This document shows positions 10,761 through 19,850 of a stretch of DNA of 64,000 nucleotides, in pieces. The position numbers and the translations under genes were made by a program. A model generated the notes under the pieces. It was not told where the DNA came from. It searched no databases and saw only the letters and a program-made list of their open reading frames with translations. Location: contig NZ_AEDU01000007.1 in assembly GCF_000148525.1 (NCBI RefSeq), positions 112,792-176,791 of the forward strand. Reading direction: 5' to 3'. Source of the stretch: Streptococcus mitis SK564. Lineage in GTDB: Bacteria > Bacillota > Bacilli > Lactobacillales > Streptococcaceae. Position 1 is the stretch's first letter, and every line of letters starts with the position of its first letter.

Positions 10761-11351
10761 ATGGAACGATTAGAAGATTACATTGCTTTTGACTTAGAAT
10801 TTAATCAGCACGAAGGACAAACACACTTGATTCAAGTATCAGCAGTGCGTTTTAGAGATGGTCAGGAAATCGACGCCTATGATTCCTATGTCCATACTAG
10901 TGTGCCTCTAAAGAGTTTTATCAATGGATTGACAGGGATTACAGCTGAGACCTTAAAAGATGCTCCACCAGTGGAGAAAGTTATCAAAGATTTCCAAGAG
11001 TTTGTGGGTTCTTTACCCATGGTTGGATACAATGCCGCTAAAAGTGATTTGCCTATTCTAGCAGAGCATGGTTTAGATTATAGCCAGCAGTACAAGGTAG
11101 ATTTGTATGATGAAGCCTTTGAACGTCGGAGTTCGGATTTACATGGTATTGCCAATCTCAAATTGCAAACTGTTGCCTCATTTCTTGGATTTCAAGGTCA
11201 GTCTCATAATAGCTTGGAGGATGCTCGTATGACGGCGCGTGTTTACGAGTTCTTCTTAGAGTCAGATCAAGCTAGAGAATTATTAGGGACAGAAAGTAGT
11301 CTTTCAAACAATCCTTTTGGAGGCTTGGACTTGTCTCAATTATTTGACTAG
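10761..11351 (+). CDS. DEDD-family 3'-5' exonuclease (DnaQ-like)
   Basis: A 196-aa stand-alone exonuclease domain. ExoI FDLEFN (about residue 10) supplies the first Asp-Glu pair. ExoII is near MVGYNAAKSDLPIL, and ExoIII HNSLEDARMTARV gives the DEDDh-type histidine and last Asp. Such proteins proofread or trim DNA or RNA ends; the target is not evident. It overlaps the neighbourhood of the membrane GDPD gene 8 nt downstream and is probably co-transcribed with it. Confidence 0.85.
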   Translation: MERLEDYIAFDLEFNQHEGQTHLIQVSAVRFRDGQEIDAYDSYVHTSVPLKSFINGLTGITAETLKDAPPVEKVIKDFQEFVGSLPMVGYNAAKSDLPILAEHGLDYSQQYKVDLYDEAFERRSSDLHGIANLKLQTVASFLGFQGQSHNSLEDARMTARVYEFFLESDQARELLGTESSLSNNPFGGLDLSQLFD

Positions 11352-11359
11352 GAGTGACT

Positions 11360-13123
11360 ATGAAACCTGAAAAACCTAAAAATCTAGGTTTTAAGCAGAT
11401 ATACTTTAATCTAGATAAAATTCTCTTTCTCTTTTTCTTGATATTCATGATGATTGAGTTTGTCTGGTTACCACTTAATTCTTGGATTGCTGGACTTTTA
11501 CTCCGTCAGACAGGTTATCTCTTTCTTTCATACAATAATATTTTTGCCATTATAAAAGGGTCGCCATTTGTTAGTCTTGCTTTATTTGTTCTGGTAATCG
11601 TTAATTTACTGATCGCCTATTACCAGATAGGACTTCTCTTTATCGGAGCTCGACACCTCCTCTATCACGAAAGGAGGACCTTGCTGGAGTACAGTCGCAA
11701 GGTCTTTCGCCAAAGTTTCTTATTTATGAGACAAGTGACGATTTCCAAAATGGCCTTTATCTTCTTTTATGTCATGATGCTCTTTCCATTGATTCGAAAG
11801 ATTTTAAAGATTTATTACCTCAATAAAATTGTCATTCCGGACTTTATTGTTGATTATGTGGAAGACAAGTATTGGCTTGTAGGTATAGTGGTTACTATTC
11901 TGGCTTTACTTCTGTTTTATATTTCAGTGCGTTTCATGTTTGCCCTATCTCAGCTTTTATTTGAGAAAAAAACAGTCAAAGAAGCAGTCAGATACAGTCT
12001 AGAGAAGACAAGAAAGTACTCCTGGTTTTATATCTGGAACTTACTTTGGATTATCGTTAAAACGTATCTATTTTTCATTCTTCTCTTGATTCCAATTTTA
12101 GCAAGTCAGGCACTGATGGATGGTTTGACCCATAGGGAATCTCTTGTGCTGGGAATTATCAACTTTGTCTTGATTAAGAATTTCCACTATATGGCCTTGA
12201 CTTACTTTCTCATTAAGTTTGTTTCCTTTTTGACAGGGGAGGAATTAGAAATCACACCAAGGAGAAAGAAAGACCACTGGATGAGATGGGGAGTGATGGG
12301 CTGTGCTTGTATCTTTTTCGCTCTTGAGGGTTATGTTTATTTAGAAGCTCCAGTTTCACATAAACCTTTAATTATCTCTCATCGCGGTGTTTCAGATAAA
12401 AATGGTGTTCAAAATACCGTTCAATCACTAGAAAAAACCGCTCAGTTATCTCCAGATTTCGTTGAGACAGATGTTCAGGAAACAAAAGATGGCCAGTTTG
12501 TCATGATGCATGATGCCAATATCAAGAATCTGACAGGAGTTAATGCCAATCCTCAGGATCTAACTTTGGATGAATTAACCAAACTTGATATTTCTGAAAA
12601 TGGCTATCATACCAAGGTATCTAGTTTTGATGACTACCTTAACAAAGCCAATGAATTGCATCAGAAACTTCTTATTGAGATTAAAACCAGTCGAAAAGAT
12701 AGCCCAGATATGATGAAACGATTTATGGAAAAATATGGCACGGTTCTTAAGCAGAATGGTCACCAAATGCAATCTTTAGACTACCATGTGATTGACCAGG
12801 TGTTGGCCTATGACTCACAAATTCCAGTTTATTTCATCCTACCTTACAATAGTATTTTCCCAAGAACTAAGGCTACAGGTTATACCATGGAGTATTCAAC
12901 TTTAGATGAAAATTTTGTCAACAAGCTTTGGAATACCGATCAGAAATTGTACGTGTGGACCATCAATAGTTCAGAGTCTTTTGATAAATCTGTTCAGCTA
13001 GGAGCAGATGGCATGATAACAGATGACTTGGAAATGATTCAAGATCAAGTTACCATTGCCGAAGAAGACCCAGAGTATACTGAATTGCTTTTCAAACAGG
13101 CCATGGAATTCTTTAATTTTTAG
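11360..13123 (+). CDS. Membrane glycerophosphodiester phosphodiesterase
   Basis: Probably hydrolyses glycerophosphodiesters at the membrane, such as lipid head groups or glycerophosphate polymers. The first 325 residues form a polytopic domain with about seven helices (GPDPase_memb type), and the C-terminal 250 residues form a GDPD barrel. Catalytic signatures are SHRGVSD, VETDVQET and MMHDANI; the phosphodiesterase domain should face outward. A GTG at 11354 is in frame, but AGGAG overlaps it, so I use the ATG at 11360 (587 aa). The physiological substrate is unknown. Confidence 0.87.
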   Translation: MKPEKPKNLGFKQIYFNLDKILFLFFLIFMMIEFVWLPLNSWIAGLLLRQTGYLFLSYNNIFAIIKGSPFVSLALFVLVIVNLLIAYYQIGLLFIGARHLLYHERRTLLEYSRKVFRQSFLFMRQVTISKMAFIFFYVMMLFPLIRKILKIYYLNKIVIPDFIVDYVEDKYWLVGIVVTILALLLFYISVRFMFALSQLLFEKKTVKEAVRYSLEKTRKYSWFYIWNLLWIIVKTYLFFILLLIPILASQALMDGLTHRESLVLGIINFVLIKNFHYMALTYFLIKFVSFLTGEELEITPRRKKDHWMRWGVMGCACIFFALEGYVYLEAPVSHKPLIISHRGVSDKNGVQNTVQSLEKTAQLSPDFVETDVQETKDGQFVMMHDANIKNLTGVNANPQDLTLDELTKLDISENGYHTKVSSFDDYLNKANELHQKLLIEIKTSRKDSPDMMKRFMEKYGTVLKQNGHQMQSLDYHVIDQVLAYDSQIPVYFILPYNSIFPRTKATGYTMEYSTLDENFVNKLWNTDQKLYVWTINSSESFDKSVQLGADGMITDDLEMIQDQVTIAEEDPEYTELLFKQAMEFFNF

Positions 13124-13170
13124 TAAGCAAAAAGAGGTTGAGCAAAAAATCACCTCTAAAATATCAAAAA

Positions 13171-13207
13171 AACGAGCGATGTATCAGTTGGATATGCTCG
13201 TTTTATT
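13171..13207 (+). terminator. Terminator after the GDPD gene
   Basis: AACGAGC (13171-13177) pairs with GCTCGTT (13196-13202), followed by TTATT. A smaller AGAGGT/ACCTCT hairpin lies just before it. Confidence 0.65.
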
Positions 13208-13223
13208 ATGCCATGGTTTATAA

Positions 13224-13378
13224 TTGATACCCAATGAAAATCAAAGAGCAAACTAGGAAGCTAGCCGTAGGTTGCTCAAAGTACAACTTTGAGGTTGCAG
13301 ATAAAACTGACGAAGTCAGTAACATACGTACGGTAAGGTGATGCTGACGTGGTTTGAAGAGATTTTCGAAGAGTATGA
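13224..13378 (-). repeat. BOX element (boxA-boxB-boxC)
   Basis: About 155 bp matching the pneumococcal BOX repeat in reverse orientation. The boxC end begins with AATGAAAATCAAAGAGCAAA and a single boxB has the hairpin ACTGACGAAGTCAGT. The boxA end finishes with GAAGAGATTTTCGAAGAGTAT. BOX elements are non-autonomous repeats common in pneumococci and relatives. Confidence 0.88.
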
Positions 13379-13752
13379 AATAAGAATAAAACAGGAAGTA
13401 ATGCCTATGAAGTGGTTGAACTAGGTTATTTATGTCAGATGTAAAAGGGTTACTAACTTCTGCGTGAAGAAGGCTTTTGAATTTATGTCAAACAGAAAAT
13501 GGATGTTTTCCCTTTTGGGGCAGATGAGAGAGTATTTTTGGCATGTGCAGAGTTTATGTTAGAAATAAATAAACTGTCATAACATCGCTAGGATTCATCT
13601 TTATGAGTATGAATCTCACAAAATTGGTCAAGAATCTAGCATCTAAAACATCAATTATACAAAAACACAGTTTCTCTTTAGCTTGATTGTGGTCAAGACA
13701 GAAGTTACTGCGCAGTTTTATTTTTTGAGTTGATTTTTCTTAGATCATGTGC
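13379..13752. other. Non-coding stretch with a possible gene fragment
   Basis: No intact gene is visible. A plus-strand run near 13490-13582 reads as a plausible protein fragment (KMDVFPFGADERVFLACAEF and onward to a stop). A shorter one (YEVVELGYLCQM) lies near 13405-13442. These could be remnants of a lost gene, but I cannot name a family. Confidence 0.35.
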
Positions 13753-14190
13753 TTACTGAGGATTGCTTTTATTTTCTGAAGTTGGCGGATTGACCTGTTT
13801 TTCGTTTTCAGTAGCAGGTTTACTTGGAGTAGGAGCAGGAGTAGAAGAATCCTGAGTTGATGTTTTCTGCTCTTCTTTTTTCTCTTCCTTGACGCTAGAT
13901 TTTGGCGTTTCTTCTTGTTGTGTTTTTTCTTGAGAGGTGTGATTTTCCTTATTGGGACTAGTATTTTCCTTAGGGGATTCTTTTTGAATTTCTTTGACAA
14001 TAGTTGTCGTCTGGCTTGTCGTAGGTTCTTTTTTAGTATTTTTGTTATTATCCAAGGCGTTCATGATAGTGATACTTGCGGTAATCAAGCCAAGGATACT
14101 AGCGATTGTAGCAACGGTTTTTTGAAAAATCGTGAAGCCTTTTTTGATGTGTTCTGTTTTTGGTTTTGAAGTTCTACGATAATTAGACAT
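13753..14190 (-). CDS. Small membrane-anchored protein with low-complexity tail
   Basis: I do not recognise this 145-aa protein. It has a basic N-terminus, one hydrophobic helix at about residues 25-47 and then about 95 residues rich in Lys, Glu, Thr, Ser and Pro. The tail has no predicted fold, suggesting a disordered extracellular linker. A good ribosome binding site AAAGGAG and a -10 TATAAT (14221-14216) precede it. It is divergent from the cysteine desulfurase gene and transcribed alone. There is no LPXTG motif. A surface spacer or wall-associated role is possible but unproven. Confidence 0.6.
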   Translation of the reverse strand: MSNYRRTSKPKTEHIKKGFTIFQKTVATIASILGLITASITIMNALDNNKNTKKEPTTSQTTTIVKEIQKESPKENTSPNKENHTSQEKTQQEETPKSSVKEEKKEEQKTSTQDSSTPAPTPSKPATENEKQVNPPTSENKSNPQ

Positions 14191-14267
14191 ACATTCTCTC
14201 CTTTAATTAAAACTTATTATACCGCATTTCTTTAAAAAAATCTTAAAAAAAGAGGAATTGCCCTTTC

Positions 14268-14296
14268 TTGTCGCAGGCTCCGTTTCATGATACAAT
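14268..14296 (+). promoter_or_regulatory. Promoter of the desulfurase-thiI operon
   Basis: TTGTCG (14268-14273), a 17-nt spacer and TACAAT (14291-14296), about 33 nt before the gene. Confidence 0.6.
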
Positions 14297-14328
14297 AGAA
14301 GAAGTGATTTTAGAAAGCGTGAGAAAAC

Positions 14329-15471
14329 ATGATTTACTTTGATAATTCGGCGACGACCAAGCCCTATCCTGAAGCACTTGAAACTTATATGCAGGTCGCT
14401 TCAAAAATTTTAGGAAATCCATCTAGTCTCCATCGTTTGGGAGACCAGGCAACACGAATTTTAGATGCTTCCCGTCAACAGATTGCAGATTTAATCGGTA
14501 AGAAAAGTGATGAAATCTTCTTTACATCTGGTGGAACAGAAGGTGATAACTGGGTTATCAAGGGTGTGGCCTTTGAAAAAGCCCAGTTTGGAAAGCACAT
14601 CATTGTATCATCCATTGAACATCCGGCAGTCAAAGAGTCAGCCCTCTGGTTAAAAAGTCAAGGATTTGAAGTGGATTTTGCTCCAGTTGATAACAAAGGA
14701 TTTGTGGATGTTGAGGCGCTAGCAGATTTGATACGACCAGATACGACCCTCGTTTCCATCATGGCAGTTAACAATGAAATTGGCTCGATTCAACCTATTC
14801 AAGCTATTTCAGAACTGTTGGCAGATAAGCCAACTATTTCCTTCCACGTTGATGCGGTTCAAGCACTTGCTAAGATTCCAACTGAAAAATATCTGACAGA
14901 ACGAGTGGATTTCGCGACCTTCTCTAGTCACAAGTTCCACGGGGTTCGAGGTGTTGGTTTTGTCTATATCAAGTCTGGCAAGAAGATTACGCCTCTCTTG
15001 ACAGGTGGTGGTCAGGAACGTGATTACCGTTCGACAACTGAAAATGTGGCAGGGATTGCAGCGACAGCCAAGGCTCTCCGCTTGTCTATGGAAAAGCTAG
15101 ATATCTTTACTAGTAAGACTGGACAGATGAAGACAGTGATTCGTCAAGCCCTTCTGGATTATCCAGATATTTTTGTCTTCTCGGATGAGGAAGACTTCGC
15201 ACCTCATATCCTGACTTTTGGAATCAAGGATGTTCGTGGAGAAGTCATCGTTCACGCCTTTGAAGACTATGATATTTTCATCTCAACAACCTCTGCTTGT
15301 TCGTCCAAGGCTGGGAAACCTGCAGGAACTTTGATTGCCATGGGAGTGGACAAGGATAAGGCCCAGTCAGCTGTGCGTCTTAGCCTAGACCTTGAAAATG
15401 ATATGAGTCAGGTCGAGCAGTTTTTGACCAAGCTAAAATTAATTTACAATCAAACTAGAAAAGTAAGATAG
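14329..15471 (+). CDS. Cysteine desulfurase (NifS/IscS type)
   Basis: PLP enzyme that takes sulfur from cysteine as a persulfide. The 380-aa protein has the N-terminal [11 protein letters not shown], the PLP lysine in SSHKFHG and the active cysteine in [11 protein letters not shown]. It lies 8 nt before thiI, so it most likely supplies sulfur for tRNA 4-thiouridine rather than general Fe-S assembly. For the latter the genome has a separate SufS at 30.3 kb. In other Gram-positive bacteria such thiI-linked desulfurases are called NifZ. Confidence 0.9.
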   Translation: MIYFDNSATTKPYPEALETYMQVASKILGNPSSLHRLGDQATRILDASRQQIADLIGKKSDEIFFTSGGTEGDNWVIKGVAFEKAQFGKHIIVSSIEHPAVKESALWLKSQGFEVDFAPVDNKGFVDVEALADLIRPDTTLVSIMAVNNEIGSIQPIQAISELLADKPTISFHVDAVQALAKIPTEKYLTERVDFATFSSHKFHGVRGVGFVYIKSGKKITPLLTGGGQERDYRSTTENVAGIAATAKALRLSMEKLDIFTSKTGQMKTVIRQALLDYPDIFVFSDEEDFAPHILTFGIKDVRGEVIVHAFEDYDIFISTTSACSSKAGKPAGTLIAMGVDKDKAQSAVRLSLDLENDMSQVEQFLTKLKLIYNQTRKVR

Positions 15472-15479
15472 GAGCATTT

Positions 15480-16694
15480 ATGCAGTATTCAGAAATTATG
15501 ATTCGCTATGGAGAATTGTCAACCAAACACAAAAATCGTATGCGTTTCATCAATAAACTTCGTAATAATATTTCAGACGTTTTGTCTATCTATCCCCAAG
15601 TTAAGGTAACCGCAGATCGCGACCGTGCCCACGCTTACCTCAATGGAGCTGATTACACCGCAGTAGCAGAATCTCTCAAACAAGTATTTGGAATTCAAAA
15701 CTTCTCTCCCGTTTATAAAGTCGAAAAGTCTGTGGAAGTTCTTAAGTCTGCTGTCCAAGAGATTATGAAAGAAACTTACAAGGAAGGGATGACCTTTAAA
15801 ATCACTGGAAAGCGTAGCGACCACACCTTTGAACTTGATAGTCGTGAACTCAATCAAACTCTTGGTAGTGCTGTCTTCAAGGCTATCCCAAACGTGAAAG
15901 CTCAGATGAAAAATCCAGATATTAATCTTCAGGTTGAGATTCGTGAGGAAGCGGCTTATATTTCCTATGAAACCTTTCGTGGAGCAGGAGGATTACCTGT
16001 GGGAAGTTCTGGTAAAGGCATGCTCATGTTGTCAGGAGGAATTGATTCACCTGTGGCGGGTTATCTAGCTCTTAAACGAGGGGTAGATATTGAGGCAGTT
16101 CACTTTGCCAGCCCACCTTACACGAGTCCTGGTGCTCTTAAAAAAGCCCAAGATTTGACTCGTAAATTAACCAAGTTTGGGGGCAATATCCAGTTTATTG
16201 AAGTACCTTTCACAGAGATTCAAGAGGAAATCAAGGCTAAAGCGCCAGAAGCCTATCTTATGACCTTGACACGCCGTTTTATGATGCGAATTACTGACCG
16301 TATTCGTGAGGTACGAAATGGTTTGGTTATCATCAATGGGGAAAGTCTTGGTCAAGTAGCTAGCCAGACCTTGGAAAGCATGCAGACTATCAACGCTGTG
16401 ACCAGCACTCCAGTCATTCGTCCTGTGGTCACCATGGACAAGTTGGAAATCATTGACATCGCCCAAGTAATCGATACCTTTGATATTTCTATCCAGCCTT
16501 TTGAAGACTGCTGTACGATTTTTGCACCTGACCGTCCTAAGACCAATCCTAAGATTAAAAATGCAGAGCAGTATGAAAAACGGATGGATGTTAAGGGCCT
16601 AGTTGAGAGAGCAGTGGCAGGGATTATGATTACTGAGATTACACCGCAGGTTGAAAAAGATGAAGTCGATGACTTGATTGACAATCTCCTCTAA
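15480..16694 (+). CDS. thiI: tRNA 4-thiouridine synthase ThiI
   Basis: Adenylates U8 of tRNA and exchanges it for sulfur; may also act in thiazole synthesis. The 404-aa protein contains an N-terminal ferredoxin-like region and a THUMP domain (about 60-165). The PP-loop ATPase follows with [11 protein letters not shown] near residue 183. The C-terminal rhodanese domain of E. coli ThiI is absent, as is usual in Firmicutes, consistent with direct sulfur transfer from the adjacent desulfurase. The EDCC motif near residue 344 is retained. Confidence 0.95.
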   Translation: MQYSEIMIRYGELSTKHKNRMRFINKLRNNISDVLSIYPQVKVTADRDRAHAYLNGADYTAVAESLKQVFGIQNFSPVYKVEKSVEVLKSAVQEIMKETYKEGMTFKITGKRSDHTFELDSRELNQTLGSAVFKAIPNVKAQMKNPDINLQVEIREEAAYISYETFRGAGGLPVGSSGKGMLMLSGGIDSPVAGYLALKRGVDIEAVHFASPPYTSPGALKKAQDLTRKLTKFGGNIQFIEVPFTEIQEEIKAKAPEAYLMTLTRRFMMRITDRIREVRNGLVIINGESLGQVASQTLESMQTINAVTSTPVIRPVVTMDKLEIIDIAQVIDTFDISIQPFEDCCTIFAPDRPKTNPKIKNAEQYEKRMDVKGLVERAVAGIMITEITPQVEKDEVDDLIDNLL

Positions 16695-16730
16695 TCAGAA
16701 AATCCAAAAGAATTTAGAAAAATAAATGAA

Positions 16731-16777
16731 AAAGTTAGTTTTTAATCCAAAAATGGAAGCAAAGCTAACTTTTTTTC
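16731..16777 (+). terminator. Terminator after thiI
   Basis: AAAGTTAG (16731-16738) pairs with CTAACTTT (16765-16772) and continues in T. The loop is long, but the T tract is strong. Confidence 0.6.
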
Positions 16778-16785
16778 TATAATTG

Positions 16786-16794
16786 TGATATAAT
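16786..16794 (+). promoter_or_regulatory. Promoter of the esterase/ATP-grasp cluster
   Basis: TGA followed by TATAAT (16789-16794) forms an extended -10, 35 nt before the first esterase gene. Confidence 0.5.
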
Positions 16795-16829
16795 GAGATA
16801 AAATTTTGAATATAGAGAGTTTTCTGACA

Positions 16830-17654
16830 ATGAATCAATCCTACTTTTATTTAAAAATGAAAGAACACAAACTCAAGGTTCCTTATACTGGTAAGGAGCG
16901 CCGTGTGCGTGTTCTTCTGCCTAAAGATTATGAAAAAGACACGGATCGTTCCTATCCTGTGGTTTACTTTCATGACGGGCAAAATGTCTTTTATAGTAAA
17001 GAATCCTTTATTGGTCATTCATGGAAGATTATCCCAGCTATTAAGCGTAATCCTGATATCAGTCGCATGATTGTCGTTGCCATTGACAATGATGGTATGG
17101 GGCGGATGAATGAGTATGCGGCTTGGAAGTTCCAAGAATCTCCTATTCCAGGCCAGCAGTTTGGCGGTAAGGGTGTGGAGTATGCCGAGTTTGTCATGGA
17201 AGTGGTCAAGCCTTTTATCGATGAGACCTACCGTACAAAAGCTGATCGCCAGCATACGGCTATGATTGGTTCCTCTCTAGGTGGCAATATTACCCAGTTT
17301 ATCGGTTTGGAATACCAAGACCAAATTGGTTGTCTAGGTGTCTTTTCATCTGCAAACTGGCTCCACCAAGAATCCTTTAACCGCTATATCGGTCGCCAGA
17401 AACTATCTCCTGACCAGCGCATCTTTATCTATGTGGGAACAGAAGAAGCGGATGATACAGACAAGACCCTGATGGCTGGTAATATCAAACAAGCCTATAT
17501 CGACTCGTCGCTTCGCTATTACCATGATTTGATAGCAGGGGGAGTTCATCTGGATAACCTTGTCTTGAAAGTTCAGTCTGGTGCCATCCATAGTGAAATC
17601 CCTTGGTCGGAGAATTTACCAGACTGTCTGAGATTTTTTGCAGAGAAATGGTAA
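16830..17654 (+). CDS. Esterase-D-like alpha/beta hydrolase
   Basis: A 274-aa cytoplasmic hydrolase related to the Esterase D/enterochelin-esterase family. The nucleophile is in GSSLGG (about residue 150) and the catalytic histidine in SGAIHSEIPW. The oxyanion region is YFHDGQNVF. The longest frame starts at a TTG at 16806, but the ATG at 16830 with GAGAG upstream is more likely. First of three tightly spaced genes with a second hydrolase (20 nt) and an ATP-grasp ligase (12 nt). The substrate is unknown. Confidence 0.8.
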   Translation: MNQSYFYLKMKEHKLKVPYTGKERRVRVLLPKDYEKDTDRSYPVVYFHDGQNVFYSKESFIGHSWKIIPAIKRNPDISRMIVVAIDNDGMGRMNEYAAWKFQESPIPGQQFGGKGVEYAEFVMEVVKPFIDETYRTKADRQHTAMIGSSLGGNITQFIGLEYQDQIGCLGVFSSANWLHQESFNRYIGRQKLSPDQRIFIYVGTEEADDTDKTLMAGNIKQAYIDSSLRYYHDLIAGGVHLDNLVLKVQSGAIHSEIPWSENLPDCLRFFAEKW

Positions 17655-17674
17655 GTTAGAAAAGGAGAAAGCCA

Positions 17675-18415
17675 ATGCATATTGAAAACCTTAGCCACTG
17701 GAGTGGCAATCTTAACCGTGAAATGTACCTTAATCGTTATGGACATGCTGGGATTCCAGTTGTGGTTTTTGCTTCATCAGGTGGTAGTCACAATGAATAC
17801 TATGATTTTGGCATGATTGATGCTTGTGCTTCCTTTATAGAGGAAGGTCGTGTCCAGTTCTTTACCCTATCTAGTGTTGACAGTGAGAGCTGGTTGGCTA
17901 CTTGGAAAAATGCTCATGACCAAGCGGAAATGCACCGTGCTTACGAACGTTATGTGATTGAGGAGGCCATTCCTTTTATCAAGCACAAGACAGGTTGGTT
18001 TGATGGCATGATGACGACAGGTTGCTCCATGGGAGCCTATCATGCACTCAATTTCTTCCTCCAGCATCCAGATGTTTTTACCAAGGTGATAGCTCTTAGT
18101 GGTGTTTACGACGCACGTTTCTTTGTCGGCGATTACTACAACGATGATGCTATTTACCAAAACTCGCCAGTAGATTATATCTGGAATCAGAACGACGGCT
18201 GGTTTATTGACCATTACCGTCAGGCAGAGATTGTGCTTTGTACGGGGCTTGGTGCTTGGGAACAAGACGGTCTACCGTCTTTCTACAAGCTCAAAGAAGC
18301 CTTTGAGCAGAAACAAATTCCAGCCTGGTTTGCTGAATGGGGACATGATGTCGCTCACGACTGGGAATGGTGGCGCAAACAAATGCCTTATTTCCTTGGA
18401 AATCTCTATTTATAA
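17675..18415 (+). CDS. Second esterase-like alpha/beta hydrolase
   Basis: A 246-aa hydrolase of the same general superfamily but a different subgroup. The nucleophile elbow is GCSMGA (about residue 113) and the likely catalytic histidine lies in EWGHDVAHDW. No signal peptide is present. AAAGGAG precedes the ATG. Two hydrolases from different subgroups followed by a ligase suggest a small pathway acting on one class of ester or acyl compound. No substrate can be deduced. Confidence 0.78.
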   Translation: MHIENLSHWSGNLNREMYLNRYGHAGIPVVVFASSGGSHNEYYDFGMIDACASFIEEGRVQFFTLSSVDSESWLATWKNAHDQAEMHRAYERYVIEEAIPFIKHKTGWFDGMMTTGCSMGAYHALNFFLQHPDVFTKVIALSGVYDARFFVGDYYNDDAIYQNSPVDYIWNQNDGWFIDHYRQAEIVLCTGLGAWEQDGLPSFYKLKEAFEQKQIPAWFAEWGHDVAHDWEWWRKQMPYFLGNLYL

Positions 18416-18427
18416 AAGGAGTTACCT

Positions 18428-19594
18428 ATGAATTACCTTGTTATTTCTCCCTACTATCCGCAAAATTTTCAACAGTTTACAATTGAGCTAGCTAATAAAG
18501 GCATCACAGTCTTGGGAATTGGCCAAGAACCTTACGAACAATTGGATGAACCTTTACGCAATAGCCTGACCGAGTATTTCCGTGTAGATAACCTTGAGAA
18601 CATAGATGAAGTCAAATGTGCAGCTGCTTTTCTCTTTTATAAACATGGCCCAATTGATCGCATCGAGTCTCATAATGAATACTGGCTTGAGCTGGATGCA
18701 ACACTCAGAGAACAATTCAATGTCTTTGGTGCCAAACCAGAGGATCTCAAAAAGACGAAATTTAAGTCTGAAATGAAGAAACTCTTTAAAAAAGCAGGTG
18801 TCCCTGTGGTACCTGGAGCTGTTATCAAGACGGAAGCAGATGTTGATCAATCTGTGAAAGAAATCGGCCTTCCAATGATTGCCAAACCTGATAATGGAGT
18901 GGGCGCAGCGGCCACCTTCAAGCTTGAGACAGAAGACGATATCAATCACTTCAAGGCTGAATGGGACCATTCGACCGTTTATTTCTTTGAGAAATTTGTC
19001 ACGTCTAGTGAAATCTGTACCTTTGATGGTCTTGTGGACAAGGATGGTAAAATCGTCTTTTCAACGACCTTTGACTACGCCTATACACCACTTGATCTCA
19101 TGATTTACAAGATGGATAATTCCTACTATGTGCTCAAGGATATGGATCCTAAACTGCGCAAATATGGTGAAGCGATTGTTAAGGAATTTGGTATGAAAGA
19201 ACGTTTCTTCCATATTGAGTTCTTCCGCGAGGGGGACGATTATATCGCTCTTGAGTACAATAACCGTCCTGCAGGTGGTTTTACCATTGATGTTTATAAC
19301 TTTGCTCATTCTTTGGACCTTTATAGTGGCTACGCAGCTATTGTCGCAGGAGAAGAGTTCCCAGCGTCAGAGTTTGAACCTCAGTATTGTTTGGCTACTT
19401 CTCGCCGTGCAAATGCCCACTATGTTTATTCTGAGGAGGAATTGCTTGCCAAATATAGTCAGCAGTTCAAGGTTAAAAAAATCATGCCAGCGGCCTTTGC
19501 GGAACTTCAAGGAGATTACCTGTATATGTTGACAACTCCGAGTCAACAAGAAATGGAGCAAATGATTGCAGATTTTGGACAACGTCAGGCTTAA
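18428..19594 (+). CDS. ATP-grasp carboxylate-amine ligase-like protein
   Basis: A 388-aa ATP-grasp enzyme that should form an acyl phosphate and join it to an amine or similar nucleophile. The ATP-binding region is at about residues 110-290, with IAKPDNGVGAAATFKL as the phosphate loop and FFRE...LEYNNRPAGGFTIDV as the metal-binding strand. It resembles carbamoyl-phosphate synthase-like and biotin-carboxylase-like single-chain ligases but has no partner domains. Last gene of the two-hydrolase cluster; the product is unknown. Confidence 0.78.
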   Translation: MNYLVISPYYPQNFQQFTIELANKGITVLGIGQEPYEQLDEPLRNSLTEYFRVDNLENIDEVKCAAAFLFYKHGPIDRIESHNEYWLELDATLREQFNVFGAKPEDLKKTKFKSEMKKLFKKAGVPVVPGAVIKTEADVDQSVKEIGLPMIAKPDNGVGAAATFKLETEDDINHFKAEWDHSTVYFFEKFVTSSEICTFDGLVDKDGKIVFSTTFDYAYTPLDLMIYKMDNSYYVLKDMDPKLRKYGEAIVKEFGMKERFFHIEFFREGDDYIALEYNNRPAGGFTIDVYNFAHSLDLYSGYAAIVAGEEFPASEFEPQYCLATSRRANAHYVYSEEELLAKYSQQFKVKKIMPAAFAELQGDYLYMLTTPSQQEMEQMIADFGQRQA

Positions 19595-19603
19595 GGGACT
19601 ATA

Positions 19604-19640
19604 GGGTTAGGGAAAATGACTTTCTTAATCCTTTTGTTTT
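19604..19640 (+). terminator. Terminator after the ATP-grasp gene
   Basis: GGGTTAG (19604-19610) pairs with CTTAATCC (19624-19631) with a G-T pair, followed by T. Confidence 0.45.
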
Positions 19641-19683
19641 TTATGAGAAACACAGCAGATTGAAACAAGAATAGGACGAAACA

Positions 19684-19850
19684 GCCTCGTAAAGAGGCTG
19701 GGACAAAAAGATTTTGATTTTAGGAATTCTTTATTATAAATTTTTAAAATCGATAGATTAGGAAAAAAGCGAACAAGACAAAATTCTGAATGTCAGATAA
19801 CTCATTTTGTTCGCTTTTTATATTTAAGGTTAGACTTTTGTCCCAAACTC
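19684..19850. repeat. MITE-like palindromic repeat
   Basis: About 165 bp of nested inverted repeats. The outer arms are GGGACAAAAAG (near 19700) and CTTTTGTCCCA (19835-19845). A perfect 13-bp inner stem AAAAAGCGAACAA (19764-19776) pairs with 19807-19819. A small GCCTC/GAGGC hairpin sits at the left edge. The structure resembles a short non-autonomous element. It abuts the IS630 remnant, and I know similar GAGGCTGGGACAAAA ends from other streptococcal spacers. Confidence 0.55.
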
